Shown: positions 22,842 through 32,356, numbered from the stretch's first letter. The stretch: 64,000 nucleotides of DNA from Bartonella sp. HY038 (GCF_014117425.1 NZ_CP059725.1:2830001-2894000); one strand, 5' to 3'. Notes: a model not told the origin generated them from the sequence alone. Numbers and translations are program-made.

Positions 22842-23933
22842 TTATGCAGGTGCGGCATAGGTGGAAATAACGATGGAACCAAAGTCTTCATTATTGAACA
22901 CTGTTTTCTTAAAGCCAAAAACAGTTTTTGCAGCAACACCTAATTCGCGTTGATAATCAAACAACTCTTCAACCAACTTATATTTTTCAGCAGAGCGATC
23001 CTTACCAAAAGCAATAACACCGGCTTGCCCACCAAGTAAAACCGCACGGCGCACATTCGGCAATTCAACACCAGTATCGCTAAGGCCAGGCATAATATGT
23101 TCAGCTTCGCGCAAGATAACGCCATTATACATACCCAGTGAACCATCAAAAATCGGATTTTTTGACCGAGATCCCATATAGGCAGCTTTTTGAATATCAA
23201 GCCACTGACCCGCAGATGTATTGGTACGCAATGATGTCACCTGTGTTGGGTGCAAATAAAGCACATAAACATTTTCACCATTCATACGCACTGGACGAAT
23301 TTTAGGATTGGCAAGTTTCGCCTTTTCGACAGCCCGATCAATCAAAGAAAGGTTAAAGCTATCTGCCACCGCAAGTGCTGCTTCATTGGCTTTGTTATTG
23401 GCACGGAAAACGCGGTTAACCGTCGGCGCTGTTGGTTGGTTAAAACCATAATGAACCGATGATAGGGTTAGCGAATTCCCTTCAAAATTAAGTGTTTTGC
23501 CAGTATAACCACAAAGATGCAAAAATGCTGTCATTGACAAGCGGTCGGCATACCAATCAACCAGACCAGCATTGGCTTCTTCACGCAAGTTAAACGGCAC
23601 GCGCTGCGCATCAATCGTGCCATCATTTTTTACCCGTACGGCATGGGCAAGTTCGTTAAGCATCAAACTGTCACTATAAGTGCTCAAGGCTTCTTCACGC
23701 CCCTCAAGCTCGGTGCCTTCAGTTACACCATCACCAATTAATTGGCGGCGCAGCCCAAAAGTCACCTTATCGCCCGCTCCTTTGGAAGTCTCATCCTTTA
23801 ATTGGATAATACTGCTAGATGATGTGCCAATCAGCGGCGCAATCGCTGTCGCTTTTGAAATTTCTGCCGCAAGCTGACGCGACCAGGTTTTAACCGCCAA
23901 AGGATTATTGACATCAATATTGGTTACAGCCAT
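22842..23933 (-). CDS. Major capsid protein, N4-gp56 family
   Basis: A 363-residue HK97-fold coat protein of the N4-gp56 family. Typical parts are TWSRQLAAEISKATAIAPLIG at the N-terminus, GDKVTFGLRRQLIGDGVTEG followed by LEGREEAL (E-loop region), LVDWYADRLSM, and the closing YVLYLHPTQVTSLR and KNPIFDGSLGMYNGVILREAEHI segments with FGFKKTVFNNEDFGSIVIST. Several hundred copies would form the icosahedral head. AGGAG lies 6-8 nt before ATG 23933. The upstream neighbour in the phage order should be the scaffold, but an esterase gene and ~330 bp of non-coding DNA intervene. Confidence 0.93.
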   Translation of the reverse strand: MAVTNIDVNNPLAVKTWSRQLAAEISKATAIAPLIGTSSSSIIQLKDETSKGAGDKVTFGLRRQLIGDGVTEGTELEGREEALSTYSDSLMLNELAHAVRVKNDGTIDAQRVPFNLREEANAGLVDWYADRLSMTAFLHLCGYTGKTLNFEGNSLTLSSVHYGFNQPTAPTVNRVFRANNKANEAALAVADSFNLSLIDRAVEKAKLANPKIRPVRMNGENVYVLYLHPTQVTSLRTNTSAGQWLDIQKAAYMGSRSKNPIFDGSLGMYNGVILREAEHIMPGLSDTGVELPNVRRAVLLGGQAGVIAFGKDRSAEKYKLVEELFDYQRELGVAAKTVFGFKKTVFNNEDFGSIVISTYAAPA

Positions 23934-24261
23934 GTGCTGTTTCTCCTAAAAATGAATTGGAAAAAATAAACACCCAACAAATGAGGCCCATGCCCAATTA
24001 TGGGCAAAACTGCCTTTTAAACTTTTAAATTTTGATAGGTGATTGCTTAACGCAGCAATAAGCGCAGCTTTAATCAAGCTTTATAAAGTCCTGCTTTTGC
24101 AAGCATAAGATCACAAAAACAAATTGCAAAAATACGTCTTTTGCGAAACGAAAGCCTTTAATAAACAAATCTCACGGCTATCTTAGATTTGCAAAGAAAA
24201 AATGCACTGGCTTTCACCAGCGCATTTTTTCTTTAATCGGATATAAAGCTTATAGTTCAAC
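23934..24261. other. Non-coding gap between esterase and capsid genes
   Basis: 328 bp, AT-rich. The left part must hold the capsid ribosome site and probably a promoter, since the terminator at 24197-24230 would stop read-through from the esterase gene. No gene-like frame is seen. Confidence 0.6.
24197..24230 (-). terminator. Terminator of the esterase gene
   Basis: AAAAAATGC-A-CTGG and CCAG-C-GCATTTTTT pair with one mismatch around a 6-nt loop. The T tract works on either strand. It lies 32 bp after the esterase stop. Confidence 0.75.
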
Positions 24262-25299
24262 TTATTTTTGCAGATGCTTATCAAAAAACCGGCTGACATC
24301 TCCAAAATGCTCGGTCATTTCAGGCATTGGCCCAAATAAGAATTGCACATGTGAAAGTCCCTCAAAAACAACTAAGTCCGTTTCAACTCCAGCTTCAATC
24401 AATTTGCGATGCACACGCACCGTATTGCTTAAAAACAAATCCCTAGTGCCGCTAGTCAATAAAGTTGGTGGAAAATCATGATAATCCCCATAAACAGGCG
24501 ATAATTGCGGGTCTTTCATATCATGGCCATTAGCATAAATTTCAGCTGCCCCCTTAAGCCAGCCATCATAGCGCACAAGCACATTATCAACCCCTTCATT
24601 AACAAAATAACTATCACCTGTCTTAGTTAAATCAGACCACGGGGTAGCAGGTGCAATTGCTGCAGGCAACACAATGTGTTCAGATTTGGCACGCAAAATA
24701 AGCGCCAAAGTCATACCACCACCCGTTGATGATCCAAAAACACCAATTTTCTTTGGATCATGCTGTTTAACCAAAGCACTATAAACCGCAAAAGCATCAT
24801 CCATTGCGGCAGGATAAGGATAATCAGGAGCCATACGATAATCCACTGAAATCACTTTATAACCACCAAGCCCTGCCAATTCTATCGCTTCAAAAGCGCC
24901 AATTTCACCGGGATTAAGCACATATCCACCACCGTGAAAATGTAAAATAATGCGGTTTTTATTTTCAGGTTTTATAACCTTTGGCGTCACAATAAAAACA
25001 GGAACATTAGCAATTTGAGACTTTTCTACCTCAACACCAAAGGCCTTTTTGAATACTGGCATAGCTTCTTGGAGCTGCTTGGCATTTTCAGCCACCCATT
25101 GCCGCCACTCATCCGCTGTTTTTGGTGTTTCAAGCATTAGTGGTGATGGCGACACACCGATCAAAACCTTTGCTTGATCACTTACAGTCGATGGAACTGG
25201 CAATATTCGTTCTGGAACTTTACGTTCTTCACCTACTGCATAATTGGTTAAACTTACAAGACTTATTGCGAGAAATGCAAAAATACTTTTTTTATTCAT
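24262..25299 (-). CDS. Secreted alpha/beta-hydrolase (hormone-sensitive-lipase-type esterase) inside the phage head module
   Basis: A 345-residue exported esterase. A signal peptide (FAFLAISLVSLTNYAVG) precedes the hydrolase. HFHGGGYVLNPGE (~120) is the oxyanion-hole HGGG motif of the HSL/bacterial family IV. GSSTGGG (~195) holds the nucleophile Ser. TSGTRDLFLSN supplies Asp, and GLSHVQFLF supplies His. The family splits short-chain esters; the natural substrate is unknown. It sits between scaffold and capsid genes, in phage orientation, with its own terminator and a ~200-bp AT-rich leader, so it looks like an independently expressed cargo gene. Similar enzymes are chromosomal in many proteobacteria. 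Confidence 0.9.
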   Translation of the reverse strand: MNKKSIFAFLAISLVSLTNYAVGEERKVPERILPVPSTVSDQAKVLIGVSPSPLMLETPKTADEWRQWVAENAKQLQEAMPVFKKAFGVEVEKSQIANVPVFIVTPKVIKPENKNRIILHFHGGGYVLNPGEIGAFEAIELAGLGGYKVISVDYRMAPDYPYPAAMDDAFAVYSALVKQHDPKKIGVFGSSTGGGMTLALILRAKSEHIVLPAAIAPATPWSDLTKTGDSYFVNEGVDNVLVRYDGWLKGAAEIYANGHDMKDPQLSPVYGDYHDFPPTLLTSGTRDLFLSNTVRVHRKLIEAGVETDLVVFEGLSHVQFLFGPMPEMTEHFGDVSRFFDKHLQK

Positions 25300-25509
25300 A
25301 AAATATCTCCATTAAATAGCAACTTACCACTAAGAAAAATAGTAATATAGTCTAAGAAATGGATTTTTTAGAAAATTGCAACATAAAATTTAAAATTAAA
25401 TCAATAACTTATATTAGAATAATTCATAAATTAGTTATCAAAACATGCCTATAAAACTTAATCAAATTTTACAGACATGTTTTCATCAACGATGCCAAAA
25501 AACTAAATA

Positions 25510-26415
25510 TCAGCCACCAAACATTTTGCGGAAATTATCGCGATTATTATCATACCATTTGGCAAACTCCGCTTCTGAAAGTCCGGCAAGCGTTTCTAGC
25601 AACATTGGATCACCGGCATCGCGGCCATTGGTTGCTGCAAGAGTTCGCGCGGCATTTTGCGCTTCACCCAAAGCCTTGAAACGCGCACCATTTTGTCCCC
25701 CATAGCCATAGCCTTTGGCCACTTCATATAAGGCTTTGGCTGGATTTTCACCTTGCTTTAAGCTTGCAGCAACAATATCGCGCAGTTCATTGCGCATTTG
25801 GTTTGTTCTAAAACCAGCATCATTAAACCGTCCATCAATACCAGCTAATGCTTTTAATTGATTATCCCGCGCTTGCCCTAAAAAATTCAAAGCTGTATCT
25901 AAATCACCAATCTCGCTGCGTGATTGGCTAAGCGCATTACTCCATTGTCCCCATAAAGCATTTTCGGTTTCAACTTGTTGTCGTGCATCATTTTCGCGTT
26001 GTTTTTCAGCTGCCATATCCTCACGCAACCGCTTAATTTCATTAGCTTGCCAACGGGTAAAACCAATAAAATCCTTTTCTGGATCAGGCGGAACATCACT
26101 CTCATTATTGAGTGATTTTTTTTGCGATGTTGTATCTAATAAAGACTTTAGTAATTCTGCCTCTTCACGTAATTCACTTAACAAAGCCCTCGTCTTTTTA
26201 TGCTCCTCCCGCTCGGCATGCAAAGCTGCATGAGGCACCGTTTTTTGCATATTAGGTTCTTTGGAAGTCTTGTCATTCAGCGCACTATTATCCAACTCCC
26301 CCACATCTATTGCGCTTTCATCTCGCTCCCCACTTTCATTTACTAATCCGGTGGCGCCACGGCTTTCAAAATAGGCCTGTTCAACATCATTTAAAACTAC
26401 ATCTGCTTCTTGCAT
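25510..26415 (-). CDS. Phage scaffolding-like protein
   Basis: About 301 residues from ATG 26415, which has AAGGA 7 nt upstream (the frame is open to 26451). The N-terminal third is acidic and low-complexity. Next is HAALHAEREEHKKTRALLSE and a long charged coiled coil (to ~175), then a helical C-terminus ending WYDNNRDNFRKMFGG. The location between portal and capsid and the coiled-coil build are those of capsid scaffolds in P22/N4-gp56-type phages. It would guide procapsid assembly and then leave the head. No protease motif is seen. Confidence 0.72.
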   Translation of the reverse strand: MQEADVVLNDVEQAYFESRGATGLVNESGERDESAIDVGELDNSALNDKTSKEPNMQKTVPHAALHAEREEHKKTRALLSELREEAELLKSLLDTTSQKKSLNNESDVPPDPEKDFIGFTRWQANEIKRLREDMAAEKQRENDARQQVETENALWGQWSNALSQSRSEIGDLDTALNFLGQARDNQLKALAGIDGRFNDAGFRTNQMRNELRDIVAASLKQGENPAKALYEVAKGYGYGGQNGARFKALGEAQNAARTLAATNGRDAGDPMLLETLAGLSEAEFAKWYDNNRDNFRKMFGG

Positions 26416-26493
26416 TTTGACATCCTTATTCATTGCAGCAAAGGGCTGCATGTCATCAAAGAGGAATTTTCAATTAAAAGTTGACGCTGCTAT

Positions 26494-28536
26494 TTAAGAA
26501 TTGGCGCGTTGGTTATTTACTCGCTGACGAGCAATAGCATTTCTTTCCTGCGCAACAGCAAGGCTCTGCGCGTCACTTGCCGCTTTTAAAGCAAGATCAC
26601 GCGCTTTTGCTTCTGCTTCCAATTGCTTCATGTAAAGATCAATGCTTTTTGCCTCAACTTCAAGGCGTTGTTTGGCAGTTTTCCCAGCAATATCGGCTTG
26701 CAAACCTTGCAATTTTATATCTGCTTCAGAAGAAGCCGTATTTTGCTCTGGCATTGCCTCTTTTTGTGCTGCCGACAAACGTTGCCAACGGTCAATTAGC
26801 GACGCTGGCAGCGGCGAATAGCGCAATATTTCCATACCAATTTCTGGCGTAATATAGTCGCGTAAAATCGGCAACATTTGCTGAATAATTGCAAAGGTGC
26901 GTTCTTTTTCATTAGGGCTAGTCGGCGCATCATCAACAATAATATCATAACTCCTATTGGCAATGGTGTCGCGCGTTAACGGCACATATTGGCTTTTATC
27001 TTCACCAATAATACGCACAAGCCGCCCATCCGATAGGTAATTTTGCAAAAGATAAAGAACAATGGTTCCTTGGCGTTTGCGGTAGCGGCGCAGCGAATTA
27101 AACAAAGACGCCAAAAGGTTTAAAGATGATTGGCGTCTTTGTGCTTCCAAAACCCCCGGTTGGTTCACTTCTCGCGTACCAATAAATTCTGGCGACAAGC
27201 CAGTCACCTGCGTCAAAGCTTCTTTGCTTTCATTAAACAAAGTAAAAAAGCCGGATGGAAATTGTGCCACTGGCTTTGGTTGGATACGCGCAGCATTACC
27301 AGATAAAGCCCCATTGCGCATCCAGGTCACTTGGTCGGCACGCGCCAAACTATCCTCCGCTTGACGGTCATCCTCAAATGCACCGCGCTCAGCCATAATA
27401 CCGCCCTTGGCTTGACTGTTTAGCAAATACATCACTTGGCTAAAAAATTTATTTGACCAGCGTTGCGGATCCTTTGCCGGACGGACAACCCCATAAAACT
27501 GCCGCTTCATACGATCATAATAGCCGGTAATACATTCCCAGCCAAACATGCCTTTAGGTGCCAAAGGGCTATCCGGCGGAGCCAGTAAAGTGCGCCCTAA
27601 AAATGCGCGTTTTACAACTTTGCGGCTTTGTTTAATAAAGGGAAAGTCCTTAAATCGCTTTAAAATTTCATTTAGTTCCAATTGGCTATATTCACGCGGG
27701 TTCCCCGTTAATAAATCGGGGCCACGATAAAAATTCTCACGCTCAACATAGCGGCACTCCACCAAAGTGCACATTTTACGGCCCCTATCATCTTTTGAAA
27801 ATCCATAATCATTATTGTCATTATAAGCAGAACCAGCTTGATGAATATGCGCGCCTTGTGGATCATGGGCCAAAGTCTTAGCCCAGTCAGCATGAAGAAG
27901 CTCACTATCAATATTAGGAAACATCGCTTTAACATCTTCAAGCGGCTTTTCATCAACATACCAAAGCCGCCGCGCATCACCCAAATTTGCTTTCACAGCA
28001 CCGCAATCCCAAACCATTTTTAAAGGATCCAAACGCTGAACTAATGGATCACCATCGGGATTATTTTCAAAATCAAGCCGCGTATCCGTCCACCCCATGC
28101 CACAAATTACTGTATCGGCAAAAGCATCAGAATCTTCGTCTTCCGCGCCCGATTGATCGCGGAACCACTCACCAGCACCAGTTAATAATTCATTAGCAAT
28201 ACTATCACCAATTTCGCGCGGGATATAACGCACTTGCCGGCGATTATTAATTTCCGAGCCAATCACGGCATTAACCAGTGGTGCAACGCGGTTAAACGTC
28301 ATTACAGGTCGGCGCTGTTCACGCAAAACCGCCATATCTTCAGCCGCCCATTGCTCACCATTATAAAAAGCATAATCTTCACGGGCATGAACACGCCATG
28401 CAGCACAATGGGCAATGTCTTCTTGAAACCAGCCAATGAGTTTTTGAGTTAATGCTTCATTGCCAAGCTCTTTGTCAGTATCTTTAGACGCAGCAATATC
28501 ATGCACGCTAAAGTCAGCATGTTCATTTCTATCCAT
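26494..28536 (-). CDS. Phage portal protein, P22 gp1-like
   Basis: About 680 residues from ATG 28536 (AAGGA 7 nt upstream); an open upstream extension overlaps the terminase gene and is unlikely. Signature stretches are DYAFYNGEQW, RRPVMTFNRVAPLVNAVIGSE, DAFADTVICGMGWTDTRLDF, LVQRLDPLKMVWD and VTGLSPEFIGTREVNQPG (stem/clip region), then a long C-terminal helix (AKQRLEVEAKSIDLYMKQLEAEAK) like the P22 barrel. Twelve copies form the DNA entry ring. Its size matches P22-type portals, and it lies directly behind the large terminase. Confidence 0.9.
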   Translation of the reverse strand: MDRNEHADFSVHDIAASKDTDKELGNEALTQKLIGWFQEDIAHCAAWRVHAREDYAFYNGEQWAAEDMAVLREQRRPVMTFNRVAPLVNAVIGSEINNRRQVRYIPREIGDSIANELLTGAGEWFRDQSGAEDEDSDAFADTVICGMGWTDTRLDFENNPDGDPLVQRLDPLKMVWDCGAVKANLGDARRLWYVDEKPLEDVKAMFPNIDSELLHADWAKTLAHDPQGAHIHQAGSAYNDNNDYGFSKDDRGRKMCTLVECRYVERENFYRGPDLLTGNPREYSQLELNEILKRFKDFPFIKQSRKVVKRAFLGRTLLAPPDSPLAPKGMFGWECITGYYDRMKRQFYGVVRPAKDPQRWSNKFFSQVMYLLNSQAKGGIMAERGAFEDDRQAEDSLARADQVTWMRNGALSGNAARIQPKPVAQFPSGFFTLFNESKEALTQVTGLSPEFIGTREVNQPGVLEAQRRQSSLNLLASLFNSLRRYRKRQGTIVLYLLQNYLSDGRLVRIIGEDKSQYVPLTRDTIANRSYDIIVDDAPTSPNEKERTFAIIQQMLPILRDYITPEIGMEILRYSPLPASLIDRWQRLSAAQKEAMPEQNTASSEADIKLQGLQADIAGKTAKQRLEVEAKSIDLYMKQLEAEAKARDLALKAASDAQSLAVAQERNAIARQRVNNQRANS

Positions 28537-28594
28537 CTTATAATCCTTGAAAATATTTATCGCAGCGCCAAAAAAATAAATTGGCTCAACTCTT

Positions 28595-29947
28595 TTAGCC
28601 GGCCATCCATGATGATGAATTATATCGACCATTTTGATAGCGTTGGCTTAACTGTTTGTCATTTGGCGCTTCATAAGCCACGCACATTAAGCCAAAAGCA
28701 TCAGCGCCATGGCTTGACCAATCATGCTCTGGCCCAAGACCAATTTGGCGGTTATCATCACGCTTTTCATGATACCAGCCAAGAGCATCAATCCCCGCTT
28801 TAGTTGTTTCTTCATGAAACCAAATAGCATTAAATAAACGCCGCACTGCTTCAATACGCAATCGCGCCGCCCCTACCCCTTGATTGGGAACAATATCAAC
28901 AAAAAAGCCTGCGTCACGCAGGCTACCGGCAAAACTAACATCATGTACTCGATCACGGGTCACCCCATCATGGGGCAAAACCATCTGCGCATCACCGTAA
29001 GAGTTTTGCCGCAGCCAATCAATATGGGCAGAAAGTGGCTGACCTTGCGCTTCATAATAATTTAAAACCCTAATTTCACGCCCAATAAATTGCGCTATCC
29101 AAATGGCCGTTGCATCCGCACGCGCGCCCGTACCGCCAATATCCCAAAAAGCTTTAACACTCATTAAAGGATCGCGCGCGACATGGCCAATGCGCCCTTC
29201 TTCACGAGCTGTCAACAAAGATTTAGCAAAATAAGCGCCTTCCGCCGCCCCAATAAAATCACCCTCCCAAATATGGGCATATTGCTCTGGTCGCTTTTGC
29301 TTGTCTTCCAAGCGTTCCAAATTTAAAACTTCAGGAAACCACGGATTGTCGCGCCAATTCAATTCAACAATTTTTGCGCCGCTTGGAGGATGTTCACGAA
29401 AACGGCAATGGGTTGCACTTGTTTTTCGTTCAGGGTTCCAAGTCACCCATATTTCAGAACTTTCTTCGCGCACACTAGGAATAGCTTTACTCCAAGCTCT
29501 TTCGGATAATTTTTCTGCTTCATCCACCCATAAAAGATGGATCCGCGCCTTAGATTTTATCGAATCTAGATGATGTTTTAACCCAACAAAAGCAAAAGAA
29601 ATCCGACCATCTTTGGTTCTAATATATTTTTCACCCACATCATAATGACGTGCAAGCCAATCCAGCGATAAAATAGCCGCTTTTACTTCAGCAAAAGACG
29701 ATTCTTCCAAGGAATTCATATATTCACGACCAATAATGATAAGCCCTTCCTCACCAGCACAAGAAAGTTGATAACCTTTCACTGCCGCCATTTTTGCAAA
29801 AGACCTTGTCTTGCCAGAACCACGCCCACCATATGCGCCGCGATAACGCGCATTACCTGCAAAAACCGCAACAAGCTTTTGCGGCAACTCAATTTGCGCA
29901 ATAGATTTTTGATTTTTGGGTGACTTTACCCTTTTTGGTTGTATCAT
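28595..29947 (-). CDS. Phage terminase large subunit
   Basis: A 450-residue DNA-packaging motor. The ATPase domain has Walker A YGGRGSGKTRS (~45) and Walker B HLLWVDEAEK (~140) with the catalytic Glu, then a VTWNPER coupling motif. The nuclease domain has an acidic cluster (FWDIGGTGARADATAIW, ~275), the middle Asp in MVLPHDGVTRD, and a C-terminal HGADAFGLMC. This is the terminase_3/PBSX-like type. It follows the small-subunit gene by 17 bp. All key residues are present. Confidence 0.93.
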   Translation of the reverse strand: MIQPKRVKSPKNQKSIAQIELPQKLVAVFAGNARYRGAYGGRGSGKTRSFAKMAAVKGYQLSCAGEEGLIIIGREYMNSLEESSFAEVKAAILSLDWLARHYDVGEKYIRTKDGRISFAFVGLKHHLDSIKSKARIHLLWVDEAEKLSERAWSKAIPSVREESSEIWVTWNPERKTSATHCRFREHPPSGAKIVELNWRDNPWFPEVLNLERLEDKQKRPEQYAHIWEGDFIGAAEGAYFAKSLLTAREEGRIGHVARDPLMSVKAFWDIGGTGARADATAIWIAQFIGREIRVLNYYEAQGQPLSAHIDWLRQNSYGDAQMVLPHDGVTRDRVHDVSFAGSLRDAGFFVDIVPNQGVGAARLRIEAVRRLFNAIWFHEETTKAGIDALGWYHEKRDDNRQIGLGPEHDWSSHGADAFGLMCVAYEAPNDKQLSQRYQNGRYNSSSWMAG

Positions 29948-29964
29948 ATTACCTCAACATGTCA

Positions 29965-30282
29965 TCACACCTTATCTTCACTTATATCCAACGTGCCAAT
30001 AGCGTTTTGGACAACGTCTTCAAGTTGCGGTGCAATAATTTCAATATGGGTTATTTTAGCGCCCTTGCTTAATTTATCCTCAGCAAGTACCTTGCCAAGC
30101 AAAGTCAAAAAAGGACTAGGCGTTGCAATCGCTTGAGCTTCTAAATAAGAAACAAGCCCCTTATCGCCAAATTGTTTGCCAGCAGCTTCTGCCGCGCTCA
30201 AAACTGCTTTGCAAAGTTTTTCACGCTCAATATTATTGCCATGCGTATTGGCACGGCGGCGCGGCGCACTCCGTTTTACCAT
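29965..30282 (-). CDS. Putative phage terminase small subunit
   Basis: A 105-residue protein with a basic N-terminus (KRSAPRRRANTHGNN) and two helical stretches (REKLCKAVLSAAEAAGKQFG, then GLVSYLEAQAIATPSPFLTLLGKVL). It immediately precedes the large terminase in the same direction, the usual place of the DNA-recognition subunit. No clear helix-turn-helix match could be named, so the call leans on position and the basic, helical character. It is the first gene of the phage cluster. Confidence 0.6.
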   Translation of the reverse strand: MVKRSAPRRRANTHGNNIEREKLCKAVLSAAEAAGKQFGDKGLVSYLEAQAIATPSPFLTLLGKVLAEDKLSKGAKITHIEIIAPQLEDVVQNAIGTLDISEDKV

Positions 30283-30310
30283 AAATCACCTTTTTATAAG
30301 AAATTTGCAG

Positions 30311-31678
30311 TTAAACTTTTTTCAAATAATTGCGCAGTTGCGCAAGCACCCCAAAGCGCTCAAGCCCTATCATCATCACCCAACATAAGATGATTACACA
30401 AAGATAGGACAACATCGGCCAAGCAATATTATCGATGAAAAAGCCAAATGATAAAATAAATGGACGCATCGGCAATAAAGAGCCAAGCAAACAGGCAATA
30501 ATCGCCCAGCCCAAAAATACACTAAATTTCAGACGTCCAGTCATAAAAACCGAAATTGCTAACAAACCGCCAAAAATACAACCAGCTTGTACATAGGCAA
30601 TCCAAATATTGCGCCATAAATAGCCAATTGGTGGATAACCAATAAAAATAGCGAGCAAAGATTGATTGGTAAAATGCAAAATAATCGGCGCAACAAGCGT
30701 CATCACAGCAAATATAAAACTAGCGGCGATAACCGACCCTAAAATGCTTTGCCCTTCATAAAGCGCGATATTTCGGCCTAAACCGTCACCTTGCCTCTTA
30801 CCGATAATGCCAAGCAAATAGAAAACCACTAAACTTAATATGCCAGTCAAAAATGCAAGCCATATAAAGACCCAAATATAAAAACTGCTTAAATCACCTC
30901 TTACCTCACTTGGCAAAGCAATTAAGCGCAGCAATAAAAGAACAGCACAAACCACCCACGGCAAAACCAATATTGCCAAAGGGGTAAGTCGGCCAAAACG
31001 CCGCATAAGGCTGGCAATAGCAAAGGCTAGCAACGCCGCTATTAAATAAGCAGTCGTTTCAACTTGCACCTGTTTAATCGGGCCAGAAGCAATGGCAGCA
31101 ATTGCGCTACCAAAGGCAAGCTTTACAGTGATCAATAAATATAAAACTGGCGTAGAAATACCATAGGTTAAAGCTGCCCAAAAAGCAGCGATAAGATTGG
31201 GGCGCTCATCAATTTGATAGCGATCATAAAACCCAGAAAGCACCAAAAGCCAATAATAAAGCGCGCCGCTAGCAGCAAAAGCAACCAACCAACCAAAATT
31301 AAATTCGCCGCCAAAGCCTGTATCATTCATCCATTGCGGCCAAAAATACTGCAAAACTGCCGTTATTATCATAATAATAAAGGCGCAGATAAAACTGGTT
31401 AAAATTGCAAATAAAAGACTTATGCTCCCCCATGTGCCACTGCGAAAAGCTAAAACCAAACCAATAAACAAAGCGGTTAGTAAACTTTTAGGATAAGGTA
31501 TTAAAGTCAATGCTAAAATTTGCGAAAAAGATAGCTCAAAACCAGAAAAAACACCCGTGATATTTAAATAAATAAAAGCCCATAGCGGCGGCATAAAAAC
31601 AAGACAACCGGCGAATATAAACAAGGCCTGCACCAATCGCGCATACCAAAATGTTGCATCTTTTGAAAACTCCGCCAC
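30311..31678 (-). CDS. Polytopic membrane protein of unknown function
   Basis: A 455-residue inner-membrane protein with roughly eleven or twelve hydrophobic segments, e.g. LVQALFIFAGCLVFMPPLWA, SISLLFAILTSFICAFIIMI and SYLCVIILCWVMMIGLE. No conserved transporter motif could be recognised and loops are short. It lies just upstream of the phage cluster in the same direction, 28 bp from the small terminase stop, yet has nothing phage-like. Two further small membrane proteins lie behind it (31749-32246 and 32357-32869), so the three may form a unit. The function is unknown. Confidence 0.8.
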   Translation of the reverse strand: MAEFSKDATFWYARLVQALFIFAGCLVFMPPLWAFIYLNITGVFSGFELSFSQILALTLIPYPKSLLTALFIGLVLAFRSGTWGSISLLFAILTSFICAFIIMIITAVLQYFWPQWMNDTGFGGEFNFGWLVAFAASGALYYWLLVLSGFYDRYQIDERPNLIAAFWAALTYGISTPVLYLLITVKLAFGSAIAAIASGPIKQVQVETTAYLIAALLAFAIASLMRRFGRLTPLAILVLPWVVCAVLLLLRLIALPSEVRGDLSSFYIWVFIWLAFLTGILSLVVFYLLGIIGKRQGDGLGRNIALYEGQSILGSVIAASFIFAVMTLVAPIILHFTNQSLLAIFIGYPPIGYLWRNIWIAYVQAGCIFGGLLAISVFMTGRLKFSVFLGWAIIACLLGSLLPMRPFILSFGFFIDNIAWPMLSYLCVIILCWVMMIGLERFGVLAQLRNYLKKV

Positions 31679-31748
31679 GTCAATTGCATCCTTAAAGCCA
31701 ATTTCGCTAACTCAAACATCTCGCCTTCTATAAACAGGGCAAGGTTTT

Positions 31749-32246
31749 TTAACTTTTTATATCATCAGCAGGACGCGCCAATTTTAACTTGCGCGCAAGC
31801 GACCAACAAATAAAGCCAGCAACAATGCCTTGCACAACCGCAATTAATAAAAGCATAGGGATAAAAGCAGTATGATTTACAAGCACAACAATGACTTGGG
31901 TAATTAGCTCAATAACAACGCCTGTAACCACCAAAGAGGTGATTGCAGTTCCAAGGCTCAAAGCCCTACCCTGCGCTGCTCCATAAGCACACCAAAGACC
32001 TGCAAAAACAGCCTGTGCCATAAAGAGTGAATAAGAACTCATCAATCGAGGGACAAAATTCTGTTTAAAAACATTCGTAATTTCAATCAGTAGGTCTGAA
32101 CCACCAATCCAAGCATGATCAAAAAACACCAATACCAACATTTGTAAGGGTGGCGATATAACCAAATAAATAGACAAAACCAAAATACCACGCCAAGGAT
32201 GGCTAAAAACCTCGTTAGGATTTGAATTATTTGTCATATTACTCAT
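31749..32246 (-). CDS. Small membrane protein, paralogue 1
   Basis: A 165-residue protein with about four membrane segments (ILVLSIYLVISPPLQMLVLVFF, YSLFMAQAVFAGLWCAYGAA, ITSLVVTGVVIELITQVIVVLV, LLLIAVVQGIVAGFICW). It is clearly related to the next gene: both read HPWRGIxV near residue 17, then PPxxxLL, AQAVxAGLxCA, QGRALS/GQALS, and QxIxAxxICW. No known family was recognised. The pair probably arose by tandem duplication and forms a group with 30311-31678. Confidence 0.75.
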   Translation of the reverse strand: MSNMTNNSNPNEVFSHPWRGILVLSIYLVISPPLQMLVLVFFDHAWIGGSDLLIEITNVFKQNFVPRLMSSYSLFMAQAVFAGLWCAYGAAQGRALSLGTAITSLVVTGVVIELITQVIVVLVNHTAFIPMLLLIAVVQGIVAGFICWSLARKLKLARPADDIKS

Positions 32247-32356
32247 TAAACCACACCTGATAATCGCTCACATAATCAATCATAGCTTACATAAAATTAT
32301 CTGCTCGCTACTTATATGTTATTAATCATCAATAGCACAAAAAAATAGCTTTTTCT

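Larger units (their letters stand above)
12526..30282 (-). mobile_element. Podovirus-like particle gene cluster: defective prophage or gene-transfer-agent candidate
   Basis: Apart from one gene (13026-13319), all genes run leftwards in the order: small terminase, large terminase, P22-type portal, scaffold, (esterase), N4-gp56 capsid, (secreted orphan), adaptor, hub, GNAT-like, S74-chaperone protein, two fibre/collar genes, large fibre, fibre assembly, GH24 endolysin, Rz/Rz1, holin-like. There is no tape-measure, sheath or tube gene, so the tail would be short. No integrase, excisionase, repressor or replication gene and no tRNA or flanking att repeats were seen. Packaging, head, tail and lysis functions are all open reading frames. 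Boundaries are set by the outermost phage-like genes and are approximate. Confidence 0.85.

Noticed and set aside
12435..30310. A tRNA gene or direct att repeats as prophage integration site
   Set aside because: No cloverleaf with a TTCGA loop and no long direct repeat was found at either edge of the cluster by reading; only a computed search could exclude short att cores.
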